Shown here piece after piece: positions 13,059-21,900 of a stretch of 56,526 nucleotides of DNA. The number at the start of each line of letters is the position of its first letter. The first letter of the stretch is position 1. The notes under the pieces are model-generated. The model was not told the origin of the DNA, did no database searches, and saw only the letters and a list, made by a program, of their open reading frames with translations. The translations under genes and the position numbers were made by a program. Origin of the DNA: a virus; IMG/VR virus record IMGVR_UViG_3300040806_002135, positions 1 through 56,526 of that record; one strand, 5' to 3'.

Positions 13059-13142
13059 ATGAATACACCGGAAATCAATACTGGGTTCCCCATGCCCTAC
13101 GATGCCGCCATCCCCTCCACCTTCTTACCGACACACTTGTAG
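13059..13142 (+). CDS. Possible 27-residue peptide
   Basis: MNTPEINTGFPMPYDAAIP... is a short Pro-rich frame ending 8 nt before the next gene's ATG. It follows the structured RNA element directly. No good ribosome site is seen. It could be a leader peptide, the relic of a longer gene, or chance. Confidence 0.25.
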   Translation: MNTPEINTGFPMPYDAAIPSTFLPTHL

Positions 13143-13150
13143 GAAATCAA

Positions 13151-13513
13151 ATGGAATATGATTTCACCGTTGATCCAGAAACTCCTCCGAAGGCTCGGTA
13201 CTCCCAGCGAGACGAGGAACTTTTCATTCTGAGAGACATGCCTGCGTATGCCTTGCGGCCAGCCAGCCAGTACCCGTTGGAAACCTACATGACTGGATAC
13301 GTTCGGGCCAGTCGGAAGCGTCGGCGGTTCAACTGGCCGAATGCTCGACCAGAGGTCCTCCGTGATCTGGCGAGTTGGGTGCTGAACAATCCGCCGAAGT
13401 TACGGGTAACGAAGGGCAAGTGGATCATTGAGTATGCGGTGATTCCACCGTTTCAAGAGGTAGCTTCGTTCCGGTTACCGAACGCTTATTTTGACGAACC
13501 GGCAATGGCGTAG
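13151..13513 (+). CDS. Hypothetical protein, 120 residues
   Basis: TAGGAAATCAA precedes the ATG. The protein is basic in its centre (TGYVRASRKRRRFNWPNARPEVL) and ends in a beta-like KWIIEYAVIPPFQEVASFRLP. No family is recognised. It is followed after 2 nt by the next gene. Confidence 0.55.
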   Translation: MEYDFTVDPETPPKARYSQRDEELFILRDMPAYALRPASQYPLETYMTGYVRASRKRRRFNWPNARPEVLRDLASWVLNNPPKLRVTKGKWIIEYAVIPPFQEVASFRLPNAYFDEPAMA

Positions 13514-13515
13514 GG

Positions 13516-13815
13516 ATGCCTGCAGACAAATCGTTGGTGGTTGCAGCCACGCCAGGTCCGTGGGGGGTAGACGCCCGTCGAGACGGCGTCAAGGTCCGTA
13601 CCAAGAGTGGCGAGTTGATTTGTGACTGTGCCACCGTTGGTCGGAGTGCAGCAAAGGATCGTGCGAACGCAAGGCTGATCGCATGTGCGCCTTTGTTCAG
13701 AGACGTGCTACAGCACATGATCAATTATCAGGTGGACTATTCAGAGGACACAGATTGGAACGTCCGCCAGCTTCAACTATTGGCACAGAGGGCCATCACT
13801 GTGGCCCCCAAGTAG
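13516..13815 (+). CDS. Small phage protein with TPGPW...NARLIACAP pattern
   Basis: The 99-residue protein opens with a short lead, then AATPGPWGVDARRDG and, about 35 residues on, ANARLIACAPLFRDVL. The 'TPGPW ... NA.LIA.AP.l' pattern is widespread in short phage proteins of the Ead/Ea22-like type, whose function is unknown. The start is separated by 2 nt from the previous stop. Confidence 0.55.
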   Translation: MPADKSLVVAATPGPWGVDARRDGVKVRTKSGELICDCATVGRSAAKDRANARLIACAPLFRDVLQHMINYQVDYSEDTDWNVRQLQLLAQRAITVAPK

Positions 13816-13851
13816 GGGTCACCAATACATGCTTCAGCATAGGAACCAACT

Positions 13852-14814
13852 ATGAAACTGATGAAGAACACCGTTGCTCCACAGCAGCGCGAGAAAGTAG
13901 GAATTGAAACAGTAACTCCAGAATACGCCAAGCAGTTGTTGGGGAAGAATATATCGAATCGCCCCTTGCGGAGCAAGCATGTGGATTCGATTGCCAGAGA
14001 CATGGCAGCGGGGGCATGGATGCTCAACAATGATGCGATCTGTGTTGCTACCGATGGAACCCTGTTGAATGGTCAGCACCGTCTGAGTGCAGTGGTCAAG
14101 TGTGGGAAACCGATCAAGATGTTGATGGCTTATGGCTTTTCGCCGGAAACTTACAAGGTCTTGGATTCGGGGAAAAAGCGTTCGGTTGCAGACAACATGA
14201 ACATCACGACCAATTTGGCAGCAGCGATCAAGATGGCATTTTCGTTGGCACAGGGGCAGTTCTATAGTGGCAACGACAACCCAAACTTCAAGGAGATCGA
14301 AACTCTGATGAACTCAGAATTCGGAACGATCTACGACACCTTGCCACGTCAGATCAAGACCTTGCCAGGTACATCTGTTCGGGTAGCCGCAATTGCAGCG
14401 ATTCTCAAGGGAGTTGATCCAGCGTATGTAATTCTGGAAATCAACAGCATCAGCAACTTGGATTATGAAAATGTGACCCGTGGAGGGCAGTCGATCCTTC
14501 GATCTTTGCGAAATCCAGTCAGCCTGTTCTATGAAAACAGATCAATCAAAGGAAGAGTGCACAAAGCGGCATACCTGTTCAAACATTTCCAGCAGTTGGA
14601 CCGTGACGTTAAGAATATTCGCATGAGTGATCGGGAGGCAGAAGAAGCCTTAAAGATCATGGGGGCGATGTTCAAGACGTTTTTGGATGAGGCCAAGGCG
14701 GAGGAATCTGGCGAGAAAGCGGTTCTGCGATATGCCTCATCGCCCATGCATGAGAGTTCAATGGGATACTACGACTACTCCTGTGGTTCTTCTCAACAAG
14801 TAGCCGGAGTCTAA
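13852..14814 (+). CDS. ParB/Srx-like domain protein, 320 residues
   Basis: Residues 15-110 resemble the ParB-like nuclease fold found in many phages: LRSKHVDSIARDMAAGAW, then DGTLLNGQHRLSAVVKCGKPI with the GQHRL signature at 74-78. The rest is helical and has no clear similarity. Such phage proteins are thought to bind nucleotides or DNA; whether this one cleaves, modifies or only binds DNA cannot be said. The dCTP deaminase gene follows after 2 nt. Confidence 0.6.
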   Translation: MKLMKNTVAPQQREKVGIETVTPEYAKQLLGKNISNRPLRSKHVDSIARDMAAGAWMLNNDAICVATDGTLLNGQHRLSAVVKCGKPIKMLMAYGFSPETYKVLDSGKKRSVADNMNITTNLAAAIKMAFSLAQGQFYSGNDNPNFKEIETLMNSEFGTIYDTLPRQIKTLPGTSVRVAAIAAILKGVDPAYVILEINSISNLDYENVTRGGQSILRSLRNPVSLFYENRSIKGRVHKAAYLFKHFQQLDRDVKNIRMSDREAEEALKIMGAMFKTFLDEAKAEESGEKAVLRYASSPMHESSMGYYDYSCGSSQQVAGV

Positions 14815-14816
14815 GC

Positions 14817-15437
14817 ATGATCCTGCCTGACCATAAGCTGTATGAATTCGTCAGGCGGGGTTACCTACCGGAGGATATCCACATAGGCCCCTGCTCAGTG
14901 GATCTCCGGTTGGGAAAACAATTCCGCACATTGGACGTGACAAAACTTCAACATTTCGACTGGCCATGTAGGACGACGCTGGTCGAATCCAATCAATATC
15001 GGTTGCCTTCGGGAGGCTTCCTGTTGGCAACAACAATGGAATCAATCAAGATTCCGAACGGTTACGCCGCCCATGTTCATGGACGCTCCAGCATAGGCCG
15101 GATGGGTCTGCAGATTCAGAACGCTGGTTTTATTGACGCAGGTTTTGAAGGCGAGATCACGCTGGAACTTCACAATCAATCTCCAAACGATATCATGCTC
15201 CGTGCAGGCTGGAGAGTGTGCCAACTCTCCTATCACTGCCTGCAGGAACATGCTCACCATCCCTACGCAGGGAAATATCAGAAGCAGGTTGGCGCGACAG
15301 CCTCAAGGCTGAGAGAGGACTCTGCTGCCAGTGAAAAACAAGTTCCAAAGCCCAGGTTCTGTCCGGGCTTTGAAATAAATACCCGTGCCAGTGGTGAACT
15401 CTGCCGTTGGTGTGGGCTTGACCGCAAAGACCACTAA
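14817..15437 (+). CDS. dcd: dCTP deaminase with C-terminal Cys extension
   Basis: The 206-residue protein carries the dCTP deaminase/dUTPase signatures: PCSVDLRLG (25-33), HGRSSIGRMGL (88-98) and AGFIDAGFEGEITLELHN (103-120), with Glu117 in the catalytic Glu position. The enzyme turns dCTP into dUTP as a step toward dTTP, which would feed phage DNA synthesis. An extra tail (FCPGFEINTRASGELCRWCG, about 181-200) holds three Cys in a zinc-finger-like arrangement not usual for the family. It is tightly packed between the ParB-like gene and a small gene. Confidence 0.85.
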   Translation: MILPDHKLYEFVRRGYLPEDIHIGPCSVDLRLGKQFRTLDVTKLQHFDWPCRTTLVESNQYRLPSGGFLLATTMESIKIPNGYAAHVHGRSSIGRMGLQIQNAGFIDAGFEGEITLELHNQSPNDIMLRAGWRVCQLSYHCLQEHAHHPYAGKYQKQVGATASRLREDSAASEKQVPKPRFCPGFEINTRASGELCRWCGLDRKDH

Positions 15438-15453
15438 GAACATGGAGAAGGTT

Positions 15454-15669
15454 ATGGCAGCAGGAGATCAGATTTTTGATTATGACACCTATGAATTCAC
15501 GATGACCGACGTGACTGGAAAGAAGTTTTCTGTAGCAATGAATCACTGTGGTTCCAGTGAGGAGTTAGAAGAATTCTTCTGTCTAGTCGCAAAAGCCGCT
15601 GGATTCAACTGGGTCAAAAACGTGTACATGATCCCCACCACGGAGGATCTGAACAAATTAGCAGACTAG
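15454..15669 (+). CDS. Hypothetical protein, 71 residues
   Basis: GGAGAAGG lies a few nt before the ATG at 15454, giving MAAGDQIFDYDTYEFTMT...; a longer in-frame start at 15385 lies within the deaminase gene and is rejected. The product is acidic and mixed alpha/beta (GKKFSVAMNHCGSSEELEEFF). No family is recognised. It precedes the PrimPol-helicase gene by 7 nt. Confidence 0.55.
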   Translation: MAAGDQIFDYDTYEFTMTDVTGKKFSVAMNHCGSSEELEEFFCLVAKAAGFNWVKNVYMIPTTEDLNKLAD

Positions 15670-15676
15670 GAGGTTC

Positions 15677-18049
15677 ATGCCACCCACCACTGACGAGGAG
15701 GGGTGGCTGCACCGACGGGATGCAGCCATCCGCCGATATCATGAGTTGGGCCTGTGCCCAATTCCGTTACGGGGAAAGATCCCTCGTAGAAAGGCTTGGC
15801 AAAACGAGGAGCAGTATCGCAAGCCGGTTGAGGAAGTCCTACGGATGTTCCGGCCAGAGGATAACGTTGGCTTGTTGTGTGGAATCCAGATGAAGGATGG
15901 CCGGTTTCTGAAGGGGATTGATTATGATGATCTGAAGATGTGGGAGGAACACGGTGGGAATACAGACATCTCTTGGTTTTCAAGGGGTTCCATCGTCAAG
16001 ACCGGATCGGGGAAGTTCCATCACTATGTGTTGAGTGATGACCCAAACAAGTTTGTCTTTGGAGGAAGAAGTGATCCCACCCACGGCGGAGAAGTTCAAG
16101 GGGTAGGAACCCAGTGCGTGGCTCCACCATCGATTCATCCTGACACTGGGAAGGAATATCTCTGGGGTCAGGAGGACTGGGAGAATCTGGCTTTTGTACC
16201 GGACTCCCTGCTGAAGTATCACTACCCACCAGCGAAGGAAAAAAAGAAATTCGCTGGAGGGAGTACTGCCAAAACTGACAAAAAGACAGTAATCAAGGCT
16301 GTGGCCCCTACTGTTCAACCAGCCGGTGAGGTTTACTACGACTACAGCACCATCGATTTCATTGCACTGTTCCGTGCCCGTGGCTGGGTAATCCAAGAGA
16401 CGGGGGAGAGTGTCTACGTTCTCTGCCCGAACCGTGGGCAGCACAGCAAGGATACCGATGGAACATCTTCTACCGTGATCCTCCGCACGGATTCTGGTGG
16501 GCAACGGTTCAAGTGTCTACATGGACATTGCGAACAGTTAAGTGACCGGGACGAGTTGGTCAAGTTGCTCGGTGGAAAGGATATACTGGAGGGATATGCT
16601 CAGAAGATCATGCAGGCGGACACAGACTTTGACCGGCGGTACAAGGCTCAGATTGAGTCTGAAGCAAAACCAACGGCAGAGGAGTTAAGAGAGTCTGCAA
16701 AGAAGGAGGAGTCCAAGGAGAAAGGGATCATTGCGCCACCGTCCCTGTTGGAGCCTCCTGGGGCAGTAGGAGATCTTGTCCGTTGGATGAATGCCTCAAC
16801 CAGCGCCCCAATCCCGATCCTGCATGTGGGGGCCTCCATCGCCTTTGCCGGAGGGTTGTTGGGTCATTCGTACCAAGGACTCAATGGGGCACGTCCCCAG
16901 ATCTATGTGGTGGGATTGGCCGAAACCGGAACAGGGAAGGAACACGCCCGAACCGTATTGCGGAACATTGCTGATGCTGCAGGGGTAGGGAGTCGTTTTG
17001 TCGATGGCGAGATGTCTGGTTCCAGAGCATTGGAAATCACAATGGAAAAACGCCAAGGCCGGATGATCTGGTTATTGGATGAATTCGGACGGGCGATGAA
17101 GCCGATTCTGGCTGGAGGAAGCAATGGCTCCAGTTTCCAGCAATCGTTGGCTCAGACGATCATGAAGATGGATGGGTTGATCAACAGCACCTACGATGGC
17201 CAGCACTATGCGGATGGCCAGCCTGGGAAGGCCAAGGGTAAGCATACGGTATCGATCAAGTTTCCGGTCCTGTCGATTTATGGAACCACCGTCCCCAAGA
17301 ACTATGTTGGGATTCTGAAGCTGGAACACATTGCCGATGGATACATCAACCGTTTCCTTCATGTTCGCAGTTGGGAACCTGCGCCAATCCATCGGCCCTT
17401 GAATCAGCAGTTTCTGGCTGCAGATCCACCGGGGCATCTGGTGGAAACGGTGAAGCGTTGGGAGACATTGTCTCTGGAGGATGGGGTAGGGATTGGGAAC
17501 ATCCCCTTCGTTGCAGAGGATGCAACCTTTGAACCTCGGAAGGCCCGTGTGATGATCGCCGATGAGGATGCTGTCCAAGTCTACATGGACTTTGAAACAG
17601 AGATTGCCGAATGGAGAGCCTCCTTGGACAAGGATCTGGAGGGAGCAGGGGATCTGTTGGGACGCAGTGCTTGGAAGGTCCGCAAGGTAGCCTTGATTTT
17701 GGCAGCAGCAGACGAGCGTCCTGTGGTGGACAGAGAGATCATGCAGTACGCAGTCGATCTCGTTCGGTATTCTGAAAAGGTGGTGGAGGCGATGTTGCCG
17801 AACATCGGAGAGGACAATCCCGAACGTTCAAGACAACTGAATTCCATCGTCAATTACATCACAAAACAGAAAAAGAAAGGCCGCTCCCCGATGGACATCT
17901 CCAATCGATTCCGTGGGATTGAAAAGCGGATGAGGAAGGAGTACTTGGAGACGCTCATCGATGGCGGAGAGATTGTTCAGATCATCGAAGGAGAGGGAGT
18001 TTCCAAGAGGAGCCGGTACGTCAGTGCAAGGTGGGCGGACAATGGTTGA
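15677..18049 (+). CDS. Primase-polymerase/helicase fusion (PrimPol plus DUF3987-like)
   Basis: The 790-residue protein joins two replication domains. Residues 10-190 are a bifunctional DNA primase/polymerase (PF09250-like) domain, with the metal-binding LKGIDYDDLK (78-87), TGSGKFHHY and GVGTQCVAPPSIHP. From about 360 comes a DUF3987-like helicase: Walker A GLAETGTGKE (about 411-420) and Walker B MIWLLDEFG (about 461-469). A Cys/His pair (CPNRGQH...CLHGHC, about 255-283) may bind zinc. It would prime and unwind phage DNA at the fork. AGGAGGTTC precedes the ATG. No separate DNA polymerase gene is present. Confidence 0.8.
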   Translation: MPPTTDEEGWLHRRDAAIRRYHELGLCPIPLRGKIPRRKAWQNEEQYRKPVEEVLRMFRPEDNVGLLCGIQMKDGRFLKGIDYDDLKMWEEHGGNTDISWFSRGSIVKTGSGKFHHYVLSDDPNKFVFGGRSDPTHGGEVQGVGTQCVAPPSIHPDTGKEYLWGQEDWENLAFVPDSLLKYHYPPAKEKKKFAGGSTAKTDKKTVIKAVAPTVQPAGEVYYDYSTIDFIALFRARGWVIQETGESVYVLCPNRGQHSKDTDGTSSTVILRTDSGGQRFKCLHGHCEQLSDRDELVKLLGGKDILEGYAQKIMQADTDFDRRYKAQIESEAKPTAEELRESAKKEESKEKGIIAPPSLLEPPGAVGDLVRWMNASTSAPIPILHVGASIAFAGGLLGHSYQGLNGARPQIYVVGLAETGTGKEHARTVLRNIADAAGVGSRFVDGEMSGSRALEITMEKRQGRMIWLLDEFGRAMKPILAGGSNGSSFQQSLAQTIMKMDGLINSTYDGQHYADGQPGKAKGKHTVSIKFPVLSIYGTTVPKNYVGILKLEHIADGYINRFLHVRSWEPAPIHRPLNQQFLAADPPGHLVETVKRWETLSLEDGVGIGNIPFVAEDATFEPRKARVMIADEDAVQVYMDFETEIAEWRASLDKDLEGAGDLLGRSAWKVRKVALILAAADERPVVDREIMQYAVDLVRYSEKVVEAMLPNIGEDNPERSRQLNSIVNYITKQKKKGRSPMDISNRFRGIEKRMRKEYLETLIDGGEIVQIIEGEGVSKRSRYVSARWADNG

Positions 18050-18584
18050 GGTGAAGCTGACACCATCGCAAATCATGATGGCAGCACACTGTGGAACGAT
18101 GCGACAGACAATGAATCTAAAAAACAGAAAGCCTGCTACCTATGGGGCCGGTCATTTGAATGACTGGCAACTTCATATCGAAGGATGCTTGGGCGAGATG
18201 GCTGTGGCGTCGTATTTAAATTTGTATTGGGACGGGAATCTAGGATTTTTTTCAAAAGCCGACGTGGGTTCCCTTGAAGTCCGAACGGCCTCCAATCATC
18301 GATACAATTTGATTCTGCATCCAGCAGACAAGGATGACTCCAAATTCATTTTACTGACAGGGCTCAATGGATCGTATCAGATCCACGGTTGGATCTATGG
18401 ACGGGAAGGGAAAAAAGAAGAATTCTGGAGAGATCCCTTGGGAGGAAGACCAGCGTTTTTTGTGGGGAAGGAGCATCTCCATCCGATAGAAACCATCATG
18501 AACGGGACTGAATCAATTTCTCCAGATACACCACCGCATCCAGCAACTCCTCCTGCAGATGCCTCAACCAGTCCACTTCCGTAA
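18042..18584 (+). CDS. Hypothetical protein, possibly nuclease-like, 180 residues
   Basis: The ATG at 18042 overlaps the PrimPol stop by 8 nt. The protein begins MVEVKLTPSQIMMAAHCG, has HIEGCLGEMAVASYLNLYW, then SLEVRTASNHRYNLILHP...DSKFILLTG. The E-V-R...D-D-S arrangement after an E-rich helix suggests a PD-(D/E)XK-like fold seen in other phage 'VRT' proteins, but the match is weak. The last 28 residues (Pro/Thr/Ser-rich) overlap the opposing gene at 18496-18696. It is the last rightward gene. Confidence 0.55.
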   Translation: MVEVKLTPSQIMMAAHCGTMRQTMNLKNRKPATYGAGHLNDWQLHIEGCLGEMAVASYLNLYWDGNLGFFSKADVGSLEVRTASNHRYNLILHPADKDDSKFILLTGLNGSYQIHGWIYGREGKKEEFWRDPLGGRPAFFVGKEHLHPIETIMNGTESISPDTPPHPATPPADASTSPLP

Positions 18585-18696
18585 GGTCTGTGCGGTCCAT
18601 CGTGGTCCCATATTTTGCATGGCCGACAGCAGCCCGTTGGACAATCCGGCTGGCAATGGCTGAATTGATGGAGTCAATCTCCGATATATTACTCAT
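18496..18696 (-). CDS. MazG-like/DUF550-type small protein, 66 residues
   Basis: AKYGTTMDRTDLTEVDWLRHLQEELLDAVVYLEKLI (about residues 27-62, written here in two parts: AKYGTTMDRTDLT and EVDWLRHLQEELLDA) matches a small phage family related to MazG-type nucleotide pyrophosphohydrolases. The E-E-L-x-D metal-binding helix is present. It may trim non-canonical or regulatory nucleotides, but it is shorter than a full MazG, so the activity is uncertain. It runs leftward and overlaps the end of the rightward gene by 89 bp. Its start lies 50 bp from the tRNA-Phe piece. Confidence 0.65.
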   Translation of the reverse strand: MSNISEIDSINSAIASRIVQRAAVGHAKYGTTMDRTDLTEVDWLRHLQEELLDAVVYLEKLIQSRS

Positions 18697-18745
18697 ATCG
18701 GCTAGAATCTATAAAATAAGTAATGATTTCAGTAGGGAGGGCACA

Positions 18746-18792
18746 GACTGAAAATCCGTGTGTCGCAGGTTCGATTCCCGCTCTGGCCACCA
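18746..18792 (+). other. attP: Probable attP core: 3' portion of a tRNA-Phe(GAA) gene
   Basis: From the anticodon arm on, the DNA reads as a tRNA-Phe: loop CTGAAAA (18748-18754) with anticodon GAA, T-arm GCAGG-TTCGATT-CCCGC (18765-18781), acceptor strand TCTGGCC, A and encoded CCA (18782-18792). The D-arm and 5' acceptor are not in place, so it is not an intact tRNA. Tyrosine integrases often use the 3' part of a host tRNA gene and restore it on insertion. The int gene is about 10.5 kb away, which is unusual. Confidence 0.7.
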
Positions 18793-18996
18793 GTAAACAT
18801 CAGGGATAGCGGGTTCTTAGACGGCTAGACAATATCTCCGATAACTCCGATGATCGGAGAAATGCCAGCCAGCCCAGAAGTTTAAGAATGACCGTTCTTT
18901 TGCACTTCACACCAAATTTTCCACAACGCTAGTTAGAAAAATTTATTTCGGACTGGCTGAACATGTTGGATAGTCTATAGACGAATTGGCTAAAAA
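18793..18996. other. Intergenic region between attP and late operon end
   Basis: No gene is seen. TCTCCGAT (18835-18842) pairs with ATCGGAGA (18853-18860), and a second CTCCG can compete for the same partner. GTCTATAGAC (18973-18982) is a perfect palindrome followed by GA, like TAGACGAT elsewhere; TTAGACGG and CTAGACAA occur near 18818-18832. GCTGAACAT near 18958 resembles the repeats next to int. AAGAA-TGACCG-TTCTTTT (about 18884-18903) is a weak terminator candidate. Confidence 0.45.
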
Positions 18997-21900
18997 TCAA
19001 TCCGCAGTTTGAGCAAATCTTTCCACTCTGTCGTTGAGTGTCTGCATTCGTCTGGTAATCAGTTTCTCAATAGCTTCGATGGAACTACGAGAAGCGTTTT
19101 TCTTGAGCATCTCTCGTTTCCTCTTCTGCAGTTTCCTCACCGCTGTCTCCACCTGTCCTGCAAATCCTGCCAGCCGTGCCTCTGGGAATTCCCGTAGGTA
19201 TTCGGCAACATTTTCCCGATTCGCTCTACGTCCATTGACTTCTGCCTCATGCTCATTGAGGCGGGTAATGTTTGTGTAAAAACGATTGCTGGTGGCAGCA
19301 CTAGATTCGGTGTTGCCGTAAAACCGACCTGCCAAGGGAATCTTGTACGGAGGCAATTCTTCTCCGGTGACGGCACTGGAAAGAGTTTGTTCCGCCTTCA
19401 ATAATTCGCGTCCGACACCACCAAAGGCTTGTCCCACAAGGTAGTCCAGTTGATCCGGTGTTGGAGAGAACAGTCCTTTCTGGTAATCGGTCCCCCCGCT
19501 GGCAGCGTTGAGGAAGTAGGCCAAGTAGGTATTGAGAGTGGAAGCGGTATCCTTTGCGCGGGTGTACCCAGGAGTCGGACGGGTACTGACCATGTCCTCC
19601 TTAGCAATCGGGCTACCCGTCCAGTCGCGGTTTTCGGACAAGGCTACCAGTGGATCTGCAACGGTAGGAGCAATGGTCTGCACCGACCAGCCAGCGTTGC
19701 CGATGGGGTTGAAGGCATCCAAGAAGGAGCCTGTGAATTGGCCCACCCGTTTTGCGGTATCTCGGCCACCGGAGAGTACAAACTCGGTAAGAATCCGGCT
19801 GGTATTTGGAATGATATGCAATCCCAGTGGCATCGGGATGGTGAGGTAACCGCCTCCGACCAAAGGAAGAATGATATTTTTTTCACGCACAAAGTACGGT
19901 GGTTCATCCTCATCAAAGTCTGCAGCCTCCAGCAGTAACGCTTGCGCCGTACCCAGCAGGAGTCCGCCCTTGAGGATTTTTGCTCCGGCAGGACCCTTCA
20001 TGGTTTCATACATCCGTGCCGTGCCTTGGACCGCTGCATTGAAGAAGGAGTAGAGAGCCCCAGCTTGTGTGGCAATCTGACCCTTTCGGTTGAAGTTGAC
20101 CGTCAGGTTTTTTGCCAGTGAGGCTGCGGCCTGTTTGCTCATCCCTTCTTCCTTGGCTACCTTGTAAGCAGAAAGCCGGACAGCATTTTCCATCGCTTCG
20201 TTGTAGTCGGACAGCCAATCCCGAATGGCATTCAAGGTCTTCATTGGTTTGCCTGCAGACAAGCCTTTGAGTTCCTTTTCCAAGGCGGTGGCCCGTTCGT
20301 CAGATCGGGCGAACATGTCTTTGTATCCAGTCTGACCACCTTCCTGCTGGAACTCTTCCCAAAGCTGAGAATATTGGTTCTGGCGGTTGGTATCTTTCCG
20401 TAGGACTGCATAGATGCCCTTGAGGGCAAGAGGGGTTCCTGCGAAGACTTGCCTTTGTTTGTTGCCGATGGGAGTGCTGGTCAGGTTGATCAGGGCTCCC
20501 TGCACGTCTCGGATGAGGTTGACGACACCAAAGATTGGGTTGTACTGAGTATTGACAGAGGTCATCCATCGGGTGACATTGCCCAGGATTCCCATGACCC
20601 GACCAAGCTGATCGGCATCTAGGTTCTTGAGGGACCGGACCATACGTTGGCTGGATGGGTTCTTGGCGTTGAAGATGACAAACTTATCCTGTCCATTGAT
20701 ACGGGTGGAAAGGTAGTTGTCAGAGTTTCGGATGGAAGCATTGATCCGGCTGACCTTCAACCCAGTTCTTGTGTCTGTGGATGAGGTGACTGGTTCCTTG
20801 GCAAAGTTTTCAGCCATGTCCGAAGGCAGACCCATGTTCTTTAAGGTTTGTGCCAACTGCCGGACATCCTTTTGTCCAGCAGGATCGATGACCAACCAAA
20901 AGTCGGTGTTCGGATTTTGTGCAGCCAACCCGTAGACGGCTTGGGCTACCTTGTTTTTGTTGGATCGGGTGATCGCCCGTTCGCGTTGCAGGGCCACGTT
21001 GGCAAGGACATCGATGACGCCTCGTTCGGAACCAACGGCACGGCGGGAAGCAGGATTGCGGACATCGTATCCCTGACCGATTCCGGCCCCAGGTTGCATC
21101 GGTTGGAAGTCAAACTCTTCGCGTAGGAGGGGAACATACTTTTTGTAAACGTCTTCCCAAGTATCCACCGTTTCTGCAGATTCCAAGGAGGAATCCTTGA
21201 GGATCTGACGGGTCTGGGAGGTGATGTTGTCCACCCGTTGGGCCAGTTGTTCAAAGACCCTGCGTTTTTGTGGTGATAGGTTGGCTAGGTAGTCTCTGGC
21301 TTCTGCAGTGGTCCGTCCAGATCCTTTGTCAGGCATGTCAGGATTGACCTTGGCCATCTGGATGTTGCGCTCTTCGGCATGGCGGTTCCAGAGGTAGTTG
21401 TCAAAATCCTTGATGCTGACACCAAATCGTTGAAGGTCTTCCATGAGTGGCTGTAGTTCGTTCGTCAGGAAATCCTTCGTCTCCTTGGCAGTACGTCCGT
21501 GGTAGAGTTCTTCCTGCAGATATGGGTTCCAACGTTCATCAATGTTACCGACAGCCTCCTTGATGGATTCGACCACCCGTTTGGTATCGATCATCTTGTC
21601 TTGCATCGTATAGAGGTAGTCATCGATCTTCGATTCTGTCGGAGTTGTCCAGTTCGACAGTGGAACCTGACCCCCAATTAGGTTGGACGTGGGGCGGCTG
21701 GAGTATCGAACCCTTGCTGATCCGTATTCAATACGGTCACGAAGTTCTTGATTGATACGTCCTACTAAGGCTTCTCTTGGACTGACTCCTGACTCTATAG
21801 GAATTTCACGATATTCTTCTGGTTTTGCTTTGGCTTTGTTCCCACTGCCAACAACAAAATCTGTTGTTTGCTCTTTAAGGTAAGTGGCACGGCGATCAGA

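Larger units (their letters stand above)
12679..13150. other. 472-bp gap inside the replication operon
   Basis: All other genes of this operon are nearly contiguous, so this gap stands out. It has no convincing gene of normal size. It contains a palindromic stretch near 12890-12910 (CCTAGG centre), the structured element at 12975-13051 and a 27-codon frame at 13059-13142. No promoter near consensus was found. Confidence 0.6.

Noticed and set aside
18700-18792. Intact phage-encoded tRNA-Phe
   Set aside because: The 3' half is good, but the 5' half is 17 nt too long, the D-arm is poor and the T-stem has an A-C mismatch. An attachment core fits better.
18835-18860. Terminator at the attP-late junction
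   Set aside because: The TCTCCGAT/ATCGGAGA hairpin lacks a T-run on either strand; it may be a protein site or chance.
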